From the NCBI GenBank assembly GCA_900771955.1, contig CAAGPW010000250.1, positions 1-36,044 on the forward strand: a DNA stretch of 36,044 nt. Reading direction: 5' to 3'. The notes under the pieces are model-generated. The model searched no databases. It was not told where the DNA came from and saw only the letters and a program-made list of their open reading frames with translations. This DNA comes from Lachnospiraceae bacterium. Its GTDB lineage: Bacteria; Bacillota; Clostridia; Lachnospirales; Lachnospiraceae. The stretch's first letter is position 1. Each line of letters opens with the position of its first letter. This document shows, piece after piece, positions 15,498-23,673 of this stretch. The position numbers and the translations under genes are program-made.

Positions 15498-16355
15498 CTA
15501 ATATTCCAAAAATCCTTCTCCGACCACTTCACGGGCATCTGTCACAATCACAAATGCATTGTTATCAATGTTCAAAATCATATCCTTTAATACAACGATC
15601 TCCTTTTTGGATACCACGCAATACAGCATGCACTTCTCGTCTCCGGAATACATGCCCACCGCATTCAGTCCGGTCACTCCACGATCCATCTGTGACATGA
15701 TCGCATCTGAGATCTCCTTGTACTTATCCGAAACAATAAATACCGCTTTGGAATACTTCATACCTTCCATCAGGGCATCCGACACCTTGGATGTCACATA
15801 GATCGCAACGATCGCATAAAGTGCCGCTTTGATCCCGAAAGAATAGATCCCCACCGCAACGATAATACCGTCGATCACACAGATGATCTGCATGATCGTA
15901 TAATGTCTTAATTTATGCTGGATCAACGCTGCCAGCATGTCTGTTCCGCCTGTCGTTGCGCGTGCCAGAAGCACCAGTCCCATTCCAATACCGCAGATCA
16001 CACCACCGAAAATGGCAGAGAGCACGTAATCTCCCTCCGCGAGATCCCACAGCGGGATCACATAAAGCCAGGCAGACAGCAGGACAGTTGCCACTGCCGT
16101 CCGGGCAACAAACTTTCTTCCCTTGATCAGGGCTGCCAGGAAAAACAGCGGAACGTTTAGCACCAGGTTGGTCAGCCACAGAGGAACTGCTCCGTTCGTC
16201 AGGTATTTCGCAATGATCGCTACACCGGTAAATCCACCGGTAACCAGTCCGACCGGATCATAAATACACTGAATTGCCAGTCCCATCAAGCCCGTTCCGA
16301 CCACCATCAGTATCACATCCACCCACAGCGGTCTGCGGTTCAATAATAAATTCAT
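15498..16355 (-). CDS. YitT-family membrane protein (DUF161 + DUF2179)
   Basis: A 285-residue protein with five or six N-terminal membrane segments (about 10-190) carrying the family motif YDPVGLVTGGFTGVAIIAK near residues 31-49. A soluble C-terminal domain of about 80 residues follows (FIVSDKYKEISDAIMSQMDR, then the VVLKDMILNIDNNAFV core). The family is widespread in Firmicutes and its function is not established. Its start is ten bases after the WecG stop, so the two form an operon. A second YitT copy (23674-24537) is only distantly similar, so they are not a recent duplication. Confidence 0.9.
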   Translation of the reverse strand: MNLLLNRRPLWVDVILMVVGTGLMGLAIQCIYDPVGLVTGGFTGVAIIAKYLTNGAVPLWLTNLVLNVPLFFLAALIKGRKFVARTAVATVLLSAWLYVIPLWDLAEGDYVLSAIFGGVICGIGMGLVLLARATTGGTDMLAALIQHKLRHYTIMQIICVIDGIIVAVGIYSFGIKAALYAIVAIYVTSKVSDALMEGMKYSKAVFIVSDKYKEISDAIMSQMDRGVTGLNAVGMYSGDEKCMLYCVVSKKEIVVLKDMILNIDNNAFVIVTDAREVVGEGFLEY

Positions 16356-16365
16356 TTACATTGCC

Positions 16366-17040
16366 TCATTTTTCGTTATTATATTCATTCAGACGATTCG
16401 TCAGTTTTTTCCTGCGGATGATCCGTCTCAGCCATCTGAGCAGGGAATGCTTTTTCTCATCCGCCGCATAATGTTCCCCCAGTCCATACCAGACTCTCGC
16501 GCTGAGTTTTCCCCGGTTGTCTTCCAGAAAATGTTCCTGGTACGGGGATGGTAACACGGAAAACACCACATCCGGTGTCTCCACATTGATGGCATTGACC
16601 ACTGCATCCAGATCTCCGGCGCAATCTTCCATTGCATATTGTCCCACGATCCTTACCTTTTCATACTCGTCATGCAAAAAAGCGCCAAGGCGTTCCACAT
16701 CCGCCTGTTTTTCCCCGAGCAGGTATGCTGTTTTCTTATTACGGATGAGGCGCTTCATAAATTCATGAAAAAATTCATTTTCACCGGTCTCTTTCATCCG
16801 CTGCATGGAAGTCACTCCTGCTGCCGTAAGGATCTCCTTCTCGCCGATCACCGCAAGATCCAGCTCCTGCAGACAGTTATGCATCACATCATCCCCGCCT
16901 GCCTGCTCGATCATGCGCATGGAGATCGTCTCTATCGTGTTCATCACATCATTGTTCAGATAGTTTTCCACGTTTAACATGGCTTCCCGCACCGTGTAGT
17001 TATCCAGTTCAAGTCCTAATATATCTAATTTTTTTAACAT
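16366..17040 (-). CDS. WecG/TagA/CpsF-family glycosyltransferase
   Basis: A 224-residue cytosolic or membrane-associated enzyme of GT26 type, which transfers N-acetylmannosamine-like or related sugars to lipid-linked intermediates in wall polymer synthesis. The region TAYLLGEKQADVERLGAFLH, followed by VVNAINVETPDVVFSVLPSP and YQEHFLEDNRGKL, matches the conserved sugar-nucleotide-binding core. The C-terminal basic tail (LLRWLRRIIRRKK) is typical of peripheral membrane attachment. It has a strong promoter upstream (17094-17122) with a long leader. It is the first gene of the WecG-YitT pair. Acceptor and donor are unknown. Confidence 0.85.
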   Translation of the reverse strand: MLKKLDILGLELDNYTVREAMLNVENYLNNDVMNTIETISMRMIEQAGGDDVMHNCLQELDLAVIGEKEILTAAGVTSMQRMKETGENEFFHEFMKRLIRNKKTAYLLGEKQADVERLGAFLHDEYEKVRIVGQYAMEDCAGDLDAVVNAINVETPDVVFSVLPSPYQEHFLEDNRGKLSARVWYGLGEHYAADEKKHSLLRWLRRIIRRKKLTNRLNEYNNEK

Positions 17041-17093
17041 TATGGTCCTCTGTTTCCTGTTCTTAACTGCAAGGCAGTTTTATACAAGTATGT

Positions 17094-17122
17094 AGTATAT
17101 CAAAAACGCCGCTATATTTCAA
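17094..17122 (-). promoter_or_regulatory. SigA-type promoter of the WecG-like gene
   Basis: TTGAAA (17117-17122), a 17-base spacer and TATACT (17094-17099) are close to consensus. The leader carries a small hairpin, AACTGC-AAG-GCAGTT, at 17065-17079 before the ribosome site. Confidence 0.75.
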
Positions 17123-17352
17123 CTTCCATGTGACAGACGTTCCTCATTTTATGTTCGTTTACCATAATGCCGTTTCACTTATCGTTTACAATTTTCTACA
17201 TTTTTTATAATATACTGACAAATTTTAGCTTTTTACATCAAATTTTCATTTTTGAAATGTCAATAGAATTCCGGGTTTATTTTTGCAGGGATTAATTTTT
17301 ATTATTTGTTCACAAAACGCCCGTTCTTTTTTCATACTATGTAAACCCCATT

Positions 17353-17437
17353 CATTATCCACTTTTTTGTGGATAATGTGTATAACTTCGTGTATAACTC
17401 GTTTTTTCCCCTTTTTTATCCACGATTTTGTTGATAA
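17353..17437. other. DnaA-box cluster with paired inverted boxes
   Basis: Six DnaA-box-like 9-mers lie in 83 bases: TTATCCACT (17355), TGTGGATAA (17368, a perfect consensus on the minus strand), TGTGTATAA (17377), CGTGTATAA (17389), TTATCCACG (17416) and TGTTGATAA (17429). Two pairs are inverted, the first forming a perfect 10-base stem (17353-17362 with 17369-17378). No dnaA, dnaN or rpmH gene is near. Confidence 0.65.
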
Positions 17438-17586
17438 GTTTCCACGTTATTTTTTCTTCCTCGAAATTTTTCGGTTTAATTTTGTGCACTTTGCTTATTT
17501 TCTACATTTTTCGCCCTGAGATAAAATCATCTTTTTTGCATAGCATCCTTCATGTCTCTGCCCGTCCGCCTTTCCCCTGCTTTGCG

Positions 17587-17637
17587 TTACATAACAACCT
17601 TTTTCCTTTACATAACTTCGGATTTGATTTACATAAC
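17587..17637. repeat. Three direct repeats TTACATAAC at exact 21-base spacing
   Basis: TTACATAAC occurs at 17587-17595, 17608-17616 and 17629-17637. The starts are exactly 21 bases apart, about two helical turns, so a protein would meet all three on the same DNA face. The intervening bases are not conserved. This looks like a regulator binding array in the 787-base noncoding region 17041-17827. Confidence 0.65.
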
Positions 17638-17700
17638 ATGTTTACGCAATTTTTACTTTTAAATTGTCGCACAGTTTCATATATCTATTTTCCCGTCTCC

Positions 17701-17725
17701 ATGCAAAGGCAAAATCCCTTTGCAT
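17701..17725. other. Nine-base-pair hairpin
   Basis: ATGCAAAGG and CCTTTGCAT are perfect inverted arms around a seven-base loop. It lies just beyond the NlpC/P60 terminator. No T run follows on either strand, so its role is open. Confidence 0.5.
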
Positions 17726-17755
17726 ATACCGCTCTATCAGCCGTTGCCATTATAC

Positions 17756-17792
17756 AAAAACAGCCCGAAATGTAAAATTACATTTCGGGCTG
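17756..17792 (-). terminator. Rho-independent terminator of the NlpC/P60 gene
   Basis: A perfect 15-base stem, CAGCCCGAAATGTAA with TTACATTTCGGGCTG, closes a two-base apparent loop. On the minus strand it is followed by TTTTTG. It lies 35 bases after the stop codon. Confidence 0.92.
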
Positions 17793-17827
17793 CTTCGCTC
17801 CTTATTATACGATTATAACGGATCTGA

Positions 17828-19174
17828 TTAGAAGATTCGTCTTACTGCCAGAATATCTCTGTAATATGCCGTGGAGATCTTGATTCCACTCGACGGTGTA
17901 CTTGCATGTACAATAGAGCCATTTCCAATGTAAATACCAACATGTCCACTGTAGCATACGATATCACCCGGCTGCATGTCGGAAGTGCTTACGCCGTATC
18001 CGACTCCACGCAGTGCGCTGGAAGAATGCGGAAGTGAGATTCCATATGCTGCATATACACTCATTACAAATCCGGAACAGTCTGTTCCGTTTGTCAGGCT
18101 GCTTCCGCCATATACATACGGATTTCCGACGAACTGGCATGCATAGCTTGCCACAGATCCGCCACCGCCACCGGACGGGGATGAGTAAGATTTGGATGAT
18201 CCGGAAGATTCCTTGGCGGAAGATTTATCCTTGGAGCCCTTTTCCTTCTCAGCTGCTGCAGCTGCGGCTGCCGCTGCCTGCTGTCTCTCTGCCTCTTCTG
18301 CTGCAAGTCTTGCCTGTTCTTCTTCAACTGTTTCACCATATTTATATTCGGTGGAAAGTGTAATATAATCCGTGGATACATATCCCTCACCTTCCTCGAT
18401 GGATACCTTGACCCATCCGGTAATGGATTCATCCGTAACGGTAAGATCTTCTCCATTCGGTACAAGTCCAAGTATTTCCGCATCTGTGGACGGTGCAGTA
18501 CGAACCTTTAAGGTCTCGGTATTTACCGTGGCAACACGGCGGCCTGCCTGTTTTGCCACATTTGCATCTCCTACGATGAGGTATTCTCCTTTTATGTATC
18601 CGGTACAGTTTCCGGAAGTGATCTTATACCAGTCACCCTCTACACCATCTACGGTCGCCATACAGTTTGTGTACAGTTTTCCGACTGACTCGCTTTCCTC
18701 GCTGGCTGCGCTTCTGACATTAACATAACTTTCCACATTTGCGATCGCCACATCATGGAACTCCGCGGTTACCACAGATGTGCTGTTGTTCACAACGTCT
18801 GCCGCCTCTACCTTTGCATTGGAATCGCTTGCCACCTGCTGTGCCTGTGCATCCGCCTGTGCTTCCTCCTGCGCAGTTGCCACCTCTGTCGCCTGAATTT
18901 CAGCAACATCACTGGTTCCGGTCGTCTGGATTCTCGCCATTGTAGAAGTGATTCCAGCCACTGTTGTGGTTTCATTTGCAAGTCCGGCTTCCGCTGTCGT
19001 ACCAGGTATCTGCTTATCTGCCGACGCCTGTACGGTCGATGCCACCTGTGTGCTTGCATTTCCGGATACCGCACACGCTCCGGCAAACGGTGCCGCATAG
19101 GTAACTACCGGTGTTCCGAAAAGTGTCACAACGCTGAGTGCGCATGCCGCCAACTTAATGATTTTATTTTTCAT
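17828..19174 (-). CDS. Secreted SH3-NlpC/P60 peptidoglycan endopeptidase
   Basis: A 448-residue secreted wall hydrolase. A signal peptide ends near residue 28 (VTYAA). After a Thr/Ala-rich region come two SH3b domains (about 145-200, ESYVNVRSAASEESESVGKL; about 215-275, TLKVRTAPSTDAEILGLVPN). A Glu/Ala-rich helix with nine consecutive alanines and a Ser/Gly linker precede the C-terminal NlpC/P60 domain. The catalytic residues are Cys366 (TDCSGFV), His411 (GHVGIY) and His423 (IVHAST), so it appears active and should cleave D-gamma-Glu-diaminopimelate-type stem bonds. It is monocistronic, with a perfect promoter, WalR-type boxes and a strong terminator. Confidence 0.93.
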   Translation of the reverse strand: MKNKIIKLAACALSVVTLFGTPVVTYAAPFAGACAVSGNASTQVASTVQASADKQIPGTTAEAGLANETTTVAGITSTMARIQTTGTSDVAEIQATEVATAQEEAQADAQAQQVASDSNAKVEAADVVNNSTSVVTAEFHDVAIANVESYVNVRSAASEESESVGKLYTNCMATVDGVEGDWYKITSGNCTGYIKGEYLIVGDANVAKQAGRRVATVNTETLKVRTAPSTDAEILGLVPNGEDLTVTDESITGWVKVSIEEGEGYVSTDYITLSTEYKYGETVEEEQARLAAEEAERQQAAAAAAAAAEKEKGSKDKSSAKESSGSSKSYSSPSGGGGGSVASYACQFVGNPYVYGGSSLTNGTDCSGFVMSVYAAYGISLPHSSSALRGVGYGVSTSDMQPGDIVCYSGHVGIYIGNGSIVHASTPSSGIKISTAYYRDILAVRRIF

Positions 19175-19220
19175 CGAAATCCTCCATATCAGTTTCCGTT
19201 CTTTACATCTTTCATCATTT

Positions 19221-19246
19221 GTTACAAATTTATTACATTTATTACA
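19221..19246 (-). promoter_or_regulatory. WalR-type box downstream of the NlpC/P60 promoter
   Basis: On the minus strand TGTAAT-N5-TGTAAC (19221-19237) matches the WalR consensus TGTWAH-N5-TGTWAH. A third TGTAAT (19241-19246) precedes it. The sites begin about at the predicted transcription start, a position that favours repression rather than activation. Confidence 0.6.
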
Positions 19247-19251
19247 CGGTT

Positions 19252-19280
19252 ATTATAGCAAAGGCTATTGTCACTGTCAA
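19252..19280 (-). promoter_or_regulatory. Perfect-consensus SigA-type promoter of the NlpC/P60 gene
   Basis: TTGACA (19275-19280), a 17-base spacer and TATAAT (19252-19257) match the consensus at all twelve positions. Such strength usually goes with tight control by another factor. Confidence 0.85.
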
Positions 19281-19305
19281 CCGTGTTGTACTGGAATATT
19301 TTTCC

Positions 19306-20220
19306 TTAAATACCATGCAGATACTCTTCTGCCGCAGTGATCGCATTTGCACCATCTGCCGCCGCTGTAACGACCTGACGCAGTGGTTTCGTTCTCACAT
19401 CCCCTGCCGCGAAAATTCCAGGCTCACTCGTTTTGGTATCTTCTCCAGCAAGGATATATCCGCCGCCATCCAGTTCAACCAACCCGTCCAGCCCGTCCGT
19501 ATTCGGCAGAATACCGACCGCGATAAATACTCCATCTACAGGAAGCTCTTTTTTCTCTCCGGTTTTCTTACTGCAGATCTCCAGTGCCTGCACCTGACCG
19601 TTTCCCTTTATCTCATCAACAACGGTATCCCGGATGATCTCAATGTTTTCTGTTTTTTCTACCTGTTCCTGCAGGACTTTTGCCCCACGGAATTCCGCTC
19701 TGCGGTGGATCAGATAAACTCTGCTGCACGCACGCGCCAGAAACAGTGCATCCTCCAGTGCAACATCTCCGCCTCCAACGACTGCAACCGTTTTACCGCG
19801 GAAGAACGCTCCGTCACAGGTCGCGCAATAGGAAACACCCATACCACAGAGTTCCTCTTCTCCCGGTACCCCCAGCTTCCGGTGATTGGCACCCGTTGCA
19901 AGGATGACCGTTTTTGTCTCATACTCCCCCTTGTCCGTCTGTACCTTTTTATTATCACCTTCGATCGAAATTCCGGTCACCTCCGCCGTGACAAACTCGG
20001 TCTCCATTTTCTCCGCATGCTCCCGGAACTTCTGACCAAGTTCAAAGCCACCGATCCCCGGAAGCCCCGGATAGTTGTCCACCTCATAGGTATTTAAAAT
20101 CTGTCCGCCGCTCATCGGCTGTTTTTCAATTACAAGTGTATTCAGCCGTGCGCGTTTTCCGTATATCGCTGCCGCAAGTCCTGCCGGACCGCTGCCTATT
20201 ATGATCACATCATATAGCAT
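19306..20220 (-). CDS. trxB: Thioredoxin-disulfide reductase
   Basis: A 304-residue FAD- and NADPH-dependent flavoprotein that reduces thioredoxin in the cytosol. The FAD-binding motif GSGPAG is at 9-14, the redox-active CATC at 132-135 (Cys132 and Cys135), the NADPH motif GGGDVA at 149-154 and HRRAEFR at 172-178. The C-terminal FAD contact is GIFAAGDVR (268-276). The start at 20220 (MLYDVIIIG) is the normal beginning of the family; the frame to 20256 adds twelve unlikely residues. It is monocistronic by spacing, with the divergent YjfB-like gene upstream. A weak candidate promoter is TTCATG-17-TATAGT (20260-20288). Confidence 0.94.
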   Translation of the reverse strand: MLYDVIIIGSGPAGLAAAIYGKRARLNTLVIEKQPMSGGQILNTYEVDNYPGLPGIGGFELGQKFREHAEKMETEFVTAEVTGISIEGDNKKVQTDKGEYETKTVILATGANHRKLGVPGEEELCGMGVSYCATCDGAFFRGKTVAVVGGGDVALEDALFLARACSRVYLIHRRAEFRGAKVLQEQVEKTENIEIIRDTVVDEIKGNGQVQALEICSKKTGEKKELPVDGVFIAVGILPNTDGLDGLVELDGGGYILAGEDTKTSEPGIFAAGDVRTKPLRQVVTAAADGANAITAAEEYLHGI

Positions 20221-20330
20221 GTCTTTGTTTCCTTTCCTGCATTTTCCATCTGTCATAAAACTATACTTTCTTTATACTATTACATGAATTTGAACATTTT
20301 ATGAATTTTTGTCCTTTTTTTGCTTTTTTC

Positions 20331-20359
20331 TTGTTTTTACCATCTTTCCATGCCATAAT
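20331..20359 (+). promoter_or_regulatory. Candidate promoter of the YjfB-like gene
   Basis: TTGTTT (20331-20336), 17 bases and CATAAT (20354-20359) fit a SigA-type promoter. GCCATAAT also partly resembles a flagellar SigD -10 (GCCGATAA), but no TAAA -35 is placed correctly, so SigA is preferred. Confidence 0.45.
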
Positions 20360-20403
20360 AAAAACAGCTGAAGTTCTTTTTTCCAGGCAAGGAGGTGGAT
20401 GCT

Positions 20404-20592
20404 ATGGGAATGGATTCTTTGACTTCCATTGCGTTATCCGCATTGGATATGCCGAGTACCAGCACCGACATCGGCATTGCCATGTTGGGGAAGCAGCTTG
20501 ATCTGAGCCAGACCATGGGGGACAATATGGTTCGTGCCATGGAGCTTTCCGTCAATCCGAATGTTGGCAGCAATATCGACATTTATGTTTAA
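20404..20592 (+). CDS. YjfB-like putative motility protein
   Basis: A 62-residue small protein, the only plus-strand gene in the window. It matches the YjfB_motility family in layout: an N-terminal SLTSIALSAL, a central helix with AMLGKQLDLSQTMGDNMVRA, and the C-terminal PNVGSNIDIYV, corresponding to the family's P-x-x-GxNIDxxV ending. No signal peptide or membrane segment is visible. The ATG at 20404 was chosen because AAGGAGG lies eight bases upstream; a GTG at 20395 overlaps that site and ATG 20410 is also possible. A terminator directly follows. It is convergent with a FliB-like flagellin methylase, which supports a motility link. The biochemical role is unknown. Confidence 0.8.
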   Translation: MGMDSLTSIALSALDMPSTSTDIGIAMLGKQLDLSQTMGDNMVRAMELSVNPNVGSNIDIYV

Positions 20593-20593
20593 A

Positions 20594-20626
20594 AAAGGAG
20601 GTTGTTTTTACAGCCTCCTTTCTTTT
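20594..20626 (+). terminator. Terminator after the YjfB-like gene, probably bidirectional
   Basis: AAAGGAGGTTG (20594-20604) pairs with CAGCCTCCTTT (20611-20621), eleven pairs with one wobble, followed by CTTTTT. The A run on the left also gives a short U tract for the opposing fliB-like transcript. Confidence 0.85.
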
Positions 20627-20650
20627 TGCCATTCACTTTTCCGGTCAGCT

Positions 20651-21844
20651 TTACCGAATCCAGCGCACCTGCTCCCGCAGCCGCTCCAGCGAGAACACTT
20701 CCTCAAAATCAAAGTCTTCCGCGAGATTTTCGAGATTTTCTTCGGAGTGTTCCATTTCTCTTGAGTAAATACGCGCCACATCAACCCGGTCTTCCCTGGA
20801 AAAACGGCGCCCGTTATCCAGATAACGCACCACATCCATATCGCGGATCATCAGGAAACTTGTCACCGCAAGCTTGGCCTGACTGAAGAATCGGTAATCA
20901 TAGACCGCACGCATAAAATGGCGGTATGTAAAATAACACAGGATCTGCTCCCATTCATAGAATCTGTCCCTGTAAAACTCAGCAAATTCATTATGTAAAC
21001 CAATATAGTCTGCCTCTGTTTTTCCCTCTGCTGCCAGTGCCTCTTTTACATGTACCAGCGCTCCCGGCCATTCTTCATCCAGTATTTCCATCGGCTCGTA
21101 AAACTCCGCCCGCTCCCGCATTGCTTCCAGTTGATCCAGCTTAAAGTCCGGTTCGCTGTGCGGCAATATCTCCTGCTCTTTCATCTCTGCGATCACCGTC
21201 TCGATCTTCCAGGCTTCTTCCCAGTTCAGACATTCCTGCACACTGCCCGCAAAGACCAGATATTTTTCCAGACGTTCTCCAAGCGGGATCTTCCGGTCCT
21301 GTAAAAGTGAAAGTGCATAGTCTCTTGCCTGTCTGATGTACTCCCAGTCCTCCTTCTGCCCGGATTCCATTTCCTGAAATGTATCATCGTCATCTTCTTC
21401 CGGCGCCAGCTCCACATCCGGAATATCCATATCCGGGATCTCCCGCTCGATAATCCGAAATGGTCTGTCCTCCGCAAAGATCAGGCGACAGGCCTCCTCA
21501 CAGGAAAGCCCAAGACACCGCTCCATGATATTTCCATAGGTAAATGTCACCCGTGGATAATCCGTGCAGGTTTCGCAGAGCGTATCCTCGCCAAGCTCTG
21601 TATAAATGTCGCAGAGATTCCGTTCATTCAGGAACGGACAGCGGTTATTCACCAGAATAAAACTGTCCTCATCTCCCTCCGACATGTTCTGCTTCAGACG
21701 TTCCCCGAATGCACCGGGGACCGTCTTATAATATTCAAATGTCTTTTCATCAATCTCCACTTCCCATCCGGCGCAGCAGCTATGGTGGCAGCGACCGGCA
21801 ATGCAGTGGAATTTATCAAAATAATCCGGAATCCGTAATATCAT
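20651..21844 (-). CDS. Flagellin lysine-N-methylase (FliB-like), cysteine-rich
   Basis: A 397-residue cytosolic protein of the FliB family, which methylates lysines of flagellin. The N-terminus MILRIPDYFDKFHCIAG is typical. Conserved cysteine clusters follow: C-x3-CC-x-GW (about 19-27), CPFL, the CDIYTELG...CETC region and CLGLSCEEAC, arranged like a bound metal or iron-sulfur site. The C-terminal half is acidic and helical. The start at 21844 comes one base after the PepF stop, so it is the last gene of a six-gene run. No flagellin gene is in the window, so its substrate must be encoded elsewhere. Confidence 0.85.
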   Translation of the reverse strand: MILRIPDYFDKFHCIAGRCHHSCCAGWEVEIDEKTFEYYKTVPGAFGERLKQNMSEGDEDSFILVNNRCPFLNERNLCDIYTELGEDTLCETCTDYPRVTFTYGNIMERCLGLSCEEACRLIFAEDRPFRIIEREIPDMDIPDVELAPEEDDDDTFQEMESGQKEDWEYIRQARDYALSLLQDRKIPLGERLEKYLVFAGSVQECLNWEEAWKIETVIAEMKEQEILPHSEPDFKLDQLEAMRERAEFYEPMEILDEEWPGALVHVKEALAAEGKTEADYIGLHNEFAEFYRDRFYEWEQILCYFTYRHFMRAVYDYRFFSQAKLAVTSFLMIRDMDVVRYLDNGRRFSREDRVDVARIYSREMEHSEENLENLAEDFDFEEVFSLERLREQVRWIR

Positions 21845-21845
21845 T

Positions 21846-23648
21846 TTACAGCAGCTCCTCCAGTTCGCCCACCAGTTCTTCAAACAGATGCAGGGCATCC
21901 TCCACCGGCTTCGGTGTGGAAATATCCACGCCTGCCATCTTAAGCAGGTCGATCGGATCTTTGGAACATCCTCCCTTTAAAAACTTCATATAATCGGCCA
22001 CTCCAGCCTCTCCCAGTTCAAGTATCCGTTTTGAAAGTGCGATCGCGCAGGAAAATCCGGTTGCATACTGATATACATAAAATTCTGTGTAAAAATGCGG
22101 AATGCGTGCCCATTCCAGTGCGATCTGCGGATCAGACACCATCGCATCCCCGAAATATTTCCGGTTCAGATCCATATATACGCCACAGAGACTCTCTGCT
22201 GTCAGCGATTCGCCCCTCGCATGCATCTCATGTGTGATCTTTTCAAATTCTGCAAACATAGTCTGGCGAAACAGCGTTCCCTTGAACTGATCCAAAAAGT
22301 GATTTAACAGATATGCCTTTTCCTTTTTATCTTTGCTCTCTTTTAACAGATACTGCATGAGCAGCGATTCATTACAGGTCGATGCAACCTCCGCAACAAA
22401 GATGAGATAACCGGAATATACATATGGCTGATTCGCATTGGAATACCAGCTGTGCAGTGCATGCCCCATCTCATGTGCCAGGGTAAAGACATCATCCAGC
22501 TTCCCCTGATAATTCAAAAGGACATACGGATGTGTGCCATATGCAGCCCAGGAGTATGCACCGCTTCGCTTTCCCCTGTTCTCATAGACATCGATCCAGC
22601 GATTGTCAAATCCTTCCTGCAGATGGCTTATATACTCCTCTCCCATGGGAGCAAGTGCCTGCTTCACAATTTCTTTTGCCTCCGCAAACGGAATTTTTCT
22701 TGTCTGGTCTGCCACCAGCGGCACATAGACATCATACATGTGAAGTTCCTCCACCCCGAGGACCCGCTTGCGCAGAGCCACATAACGGTACATTGCCGGG
22801 AGGAAACGATGCACGGTCTCTATCAGGTTATCGTAAACTGCCGTTGGTATATTGCCCGGTGCAAGCGCCGCCGCCAGCGACGACGGATATTTGCGCACAT
22901 CTGCATAAAATTTTGCTTTTTTCACATTAGCGCTGAAAGTCGCCGCCAGTGTATTCTGAAACTGTTCATAGGTGCGATAAAGTGAGGTAAATGCATCTTT
23001 TCTCACCCTGCGGTCACTGCTTTCCATAAAGCTGCCAAAACGTCCGTGCGTCAGCTCCACTTCTTTTCCGTCTTCATCCATGATCGTTCCGAATGTCGCA
23101 TCTGCGTTGTTGAAAAGTGAAAAAACATCCTCTGCCGCCGTGGAAATCTCATATGTCTTTGCAAGGATCTCCTCCTCAGCAGCAGACAGCGTATGTGCCT
23201 TCTGGCGCCAGATCCGGTCTATCAGTATCCGATACTTTTCCAGTTCCGGGTTTTCCTCAAAAAATTTCTGCAGTCTGTTCTCATCCAGTGCAAGCAGCTC
23301 CGGTTCAAAAAAAGCGCAGGCAGCAGACAGCTTTGCAGCTGCAGCCTGCGCCTTTGCTGCATATCCCTGATATTTGGAATTACCCATATCCTGATGCATT
23401 TTCTCGTTAGAATAGACTAACACCTTCTCAAACAGATTTTCCGTCCGGTCTGCAAGTGTCAGATACGCATAAAGTGCATCCGCAGATGCACTTACTTTTC
23501 CTTCATAGCTTTTTAACTGCGCAAACTCCTCCTCCAGCACTGTCAGTGCGTGTTCCCAGTCTGTGTCTGTCGCAAACAGATCCTCCAATGCCCATTTATC
23601 CGCATCCGCAATTTCTTCACGTGCGGGCAGTTTTTCTATTTCTCCCAT
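21846..23648 (-). CDS. pepF: Oligoendopeptidase F
   Basis: A 600-residue cytosolic M3-family zinc peptidase that cuts oligopeptides of roughly 7-17 residues. The zinc motif is HEMGH at 392-396 (TLAHEMGHALHSW), with the third ligand Glu near 420 (VAEVASTCNESL). The N-terminal domain begins WALEDLFATDTDWEHAL, normal for PepF, and the length is standard. It lies 25 bases after YitT and one base before the FliB-like gene. Housekeeping peptide turnover is the likely role. Confidence 0.94.
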   Translation of the reverse strand: MGEIEKLPAREEIADADKWALEDLFATDTDWEHALTVLEEEFAQLKSYEGKVSASADALYAYLTLADRTENLFEKVLVYSNEKMHQDMGNSKYQGYAAKAQAAAAKLSAACAFFEPELLALDENRLQKFFEENPELEKYRILIDRIWRQKAHTLSAAEEEILAKTYEISTAAEDVFSLFNNADATFGTIMDEDGKEVELTHGRFGSFMESSDRRVRKDAFTSLYRTYEQFQNTLAATFSANVKKAKFYADVRKYPSSLAAALAPGNIPTAVYDNLIETVHRFLPAMYRYVALRKRVLGVEELHMYDVYVPLVADQTRKIPFAEAKEIVKQALAPMGEEYISHLQEGFDNRWIDVYENRGKRSGAYSWAAYGTHPYVLLNYQGKLDDVFTLAHEMGHALHSWYSNANQPYVYSGYLIFVAEVASTCNESLLMQYLLKESKDKKEKAYLLNHFLDQFKGTLFRQTMFAEFEKITHEMHARGESLTAESLCGVYMDLNRKYFGDAMVSDPQIALEWARIPHFYTEFYVYQYATGFSCAIALSKRILELGEAGVADYMKFLKGGCSKDPIDLLKMAGVDISTPKPVEDALHLFEELVGELEELL

Positions 23649-23673
23649 AGTTTTACCTCACAATATCTGATTT

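Noticed and set aside
17355..17437. Chromosomal replication origin
   Set aside because: Box density is suggestive, but dnaA, dnaN, recF and rpmH are absent and genes on both sides run in the same direction, without the usual strand switch. Kept only as a DnaA-box cluster.
17283..17775. Plus-strand frames in the long noncoding gap
   Set aside because: They arise from T-rich DNA (Phe/Leu/Ile-rich translations), lack ribosome sites and overlap the DnaA boxes and 21-base repeats.
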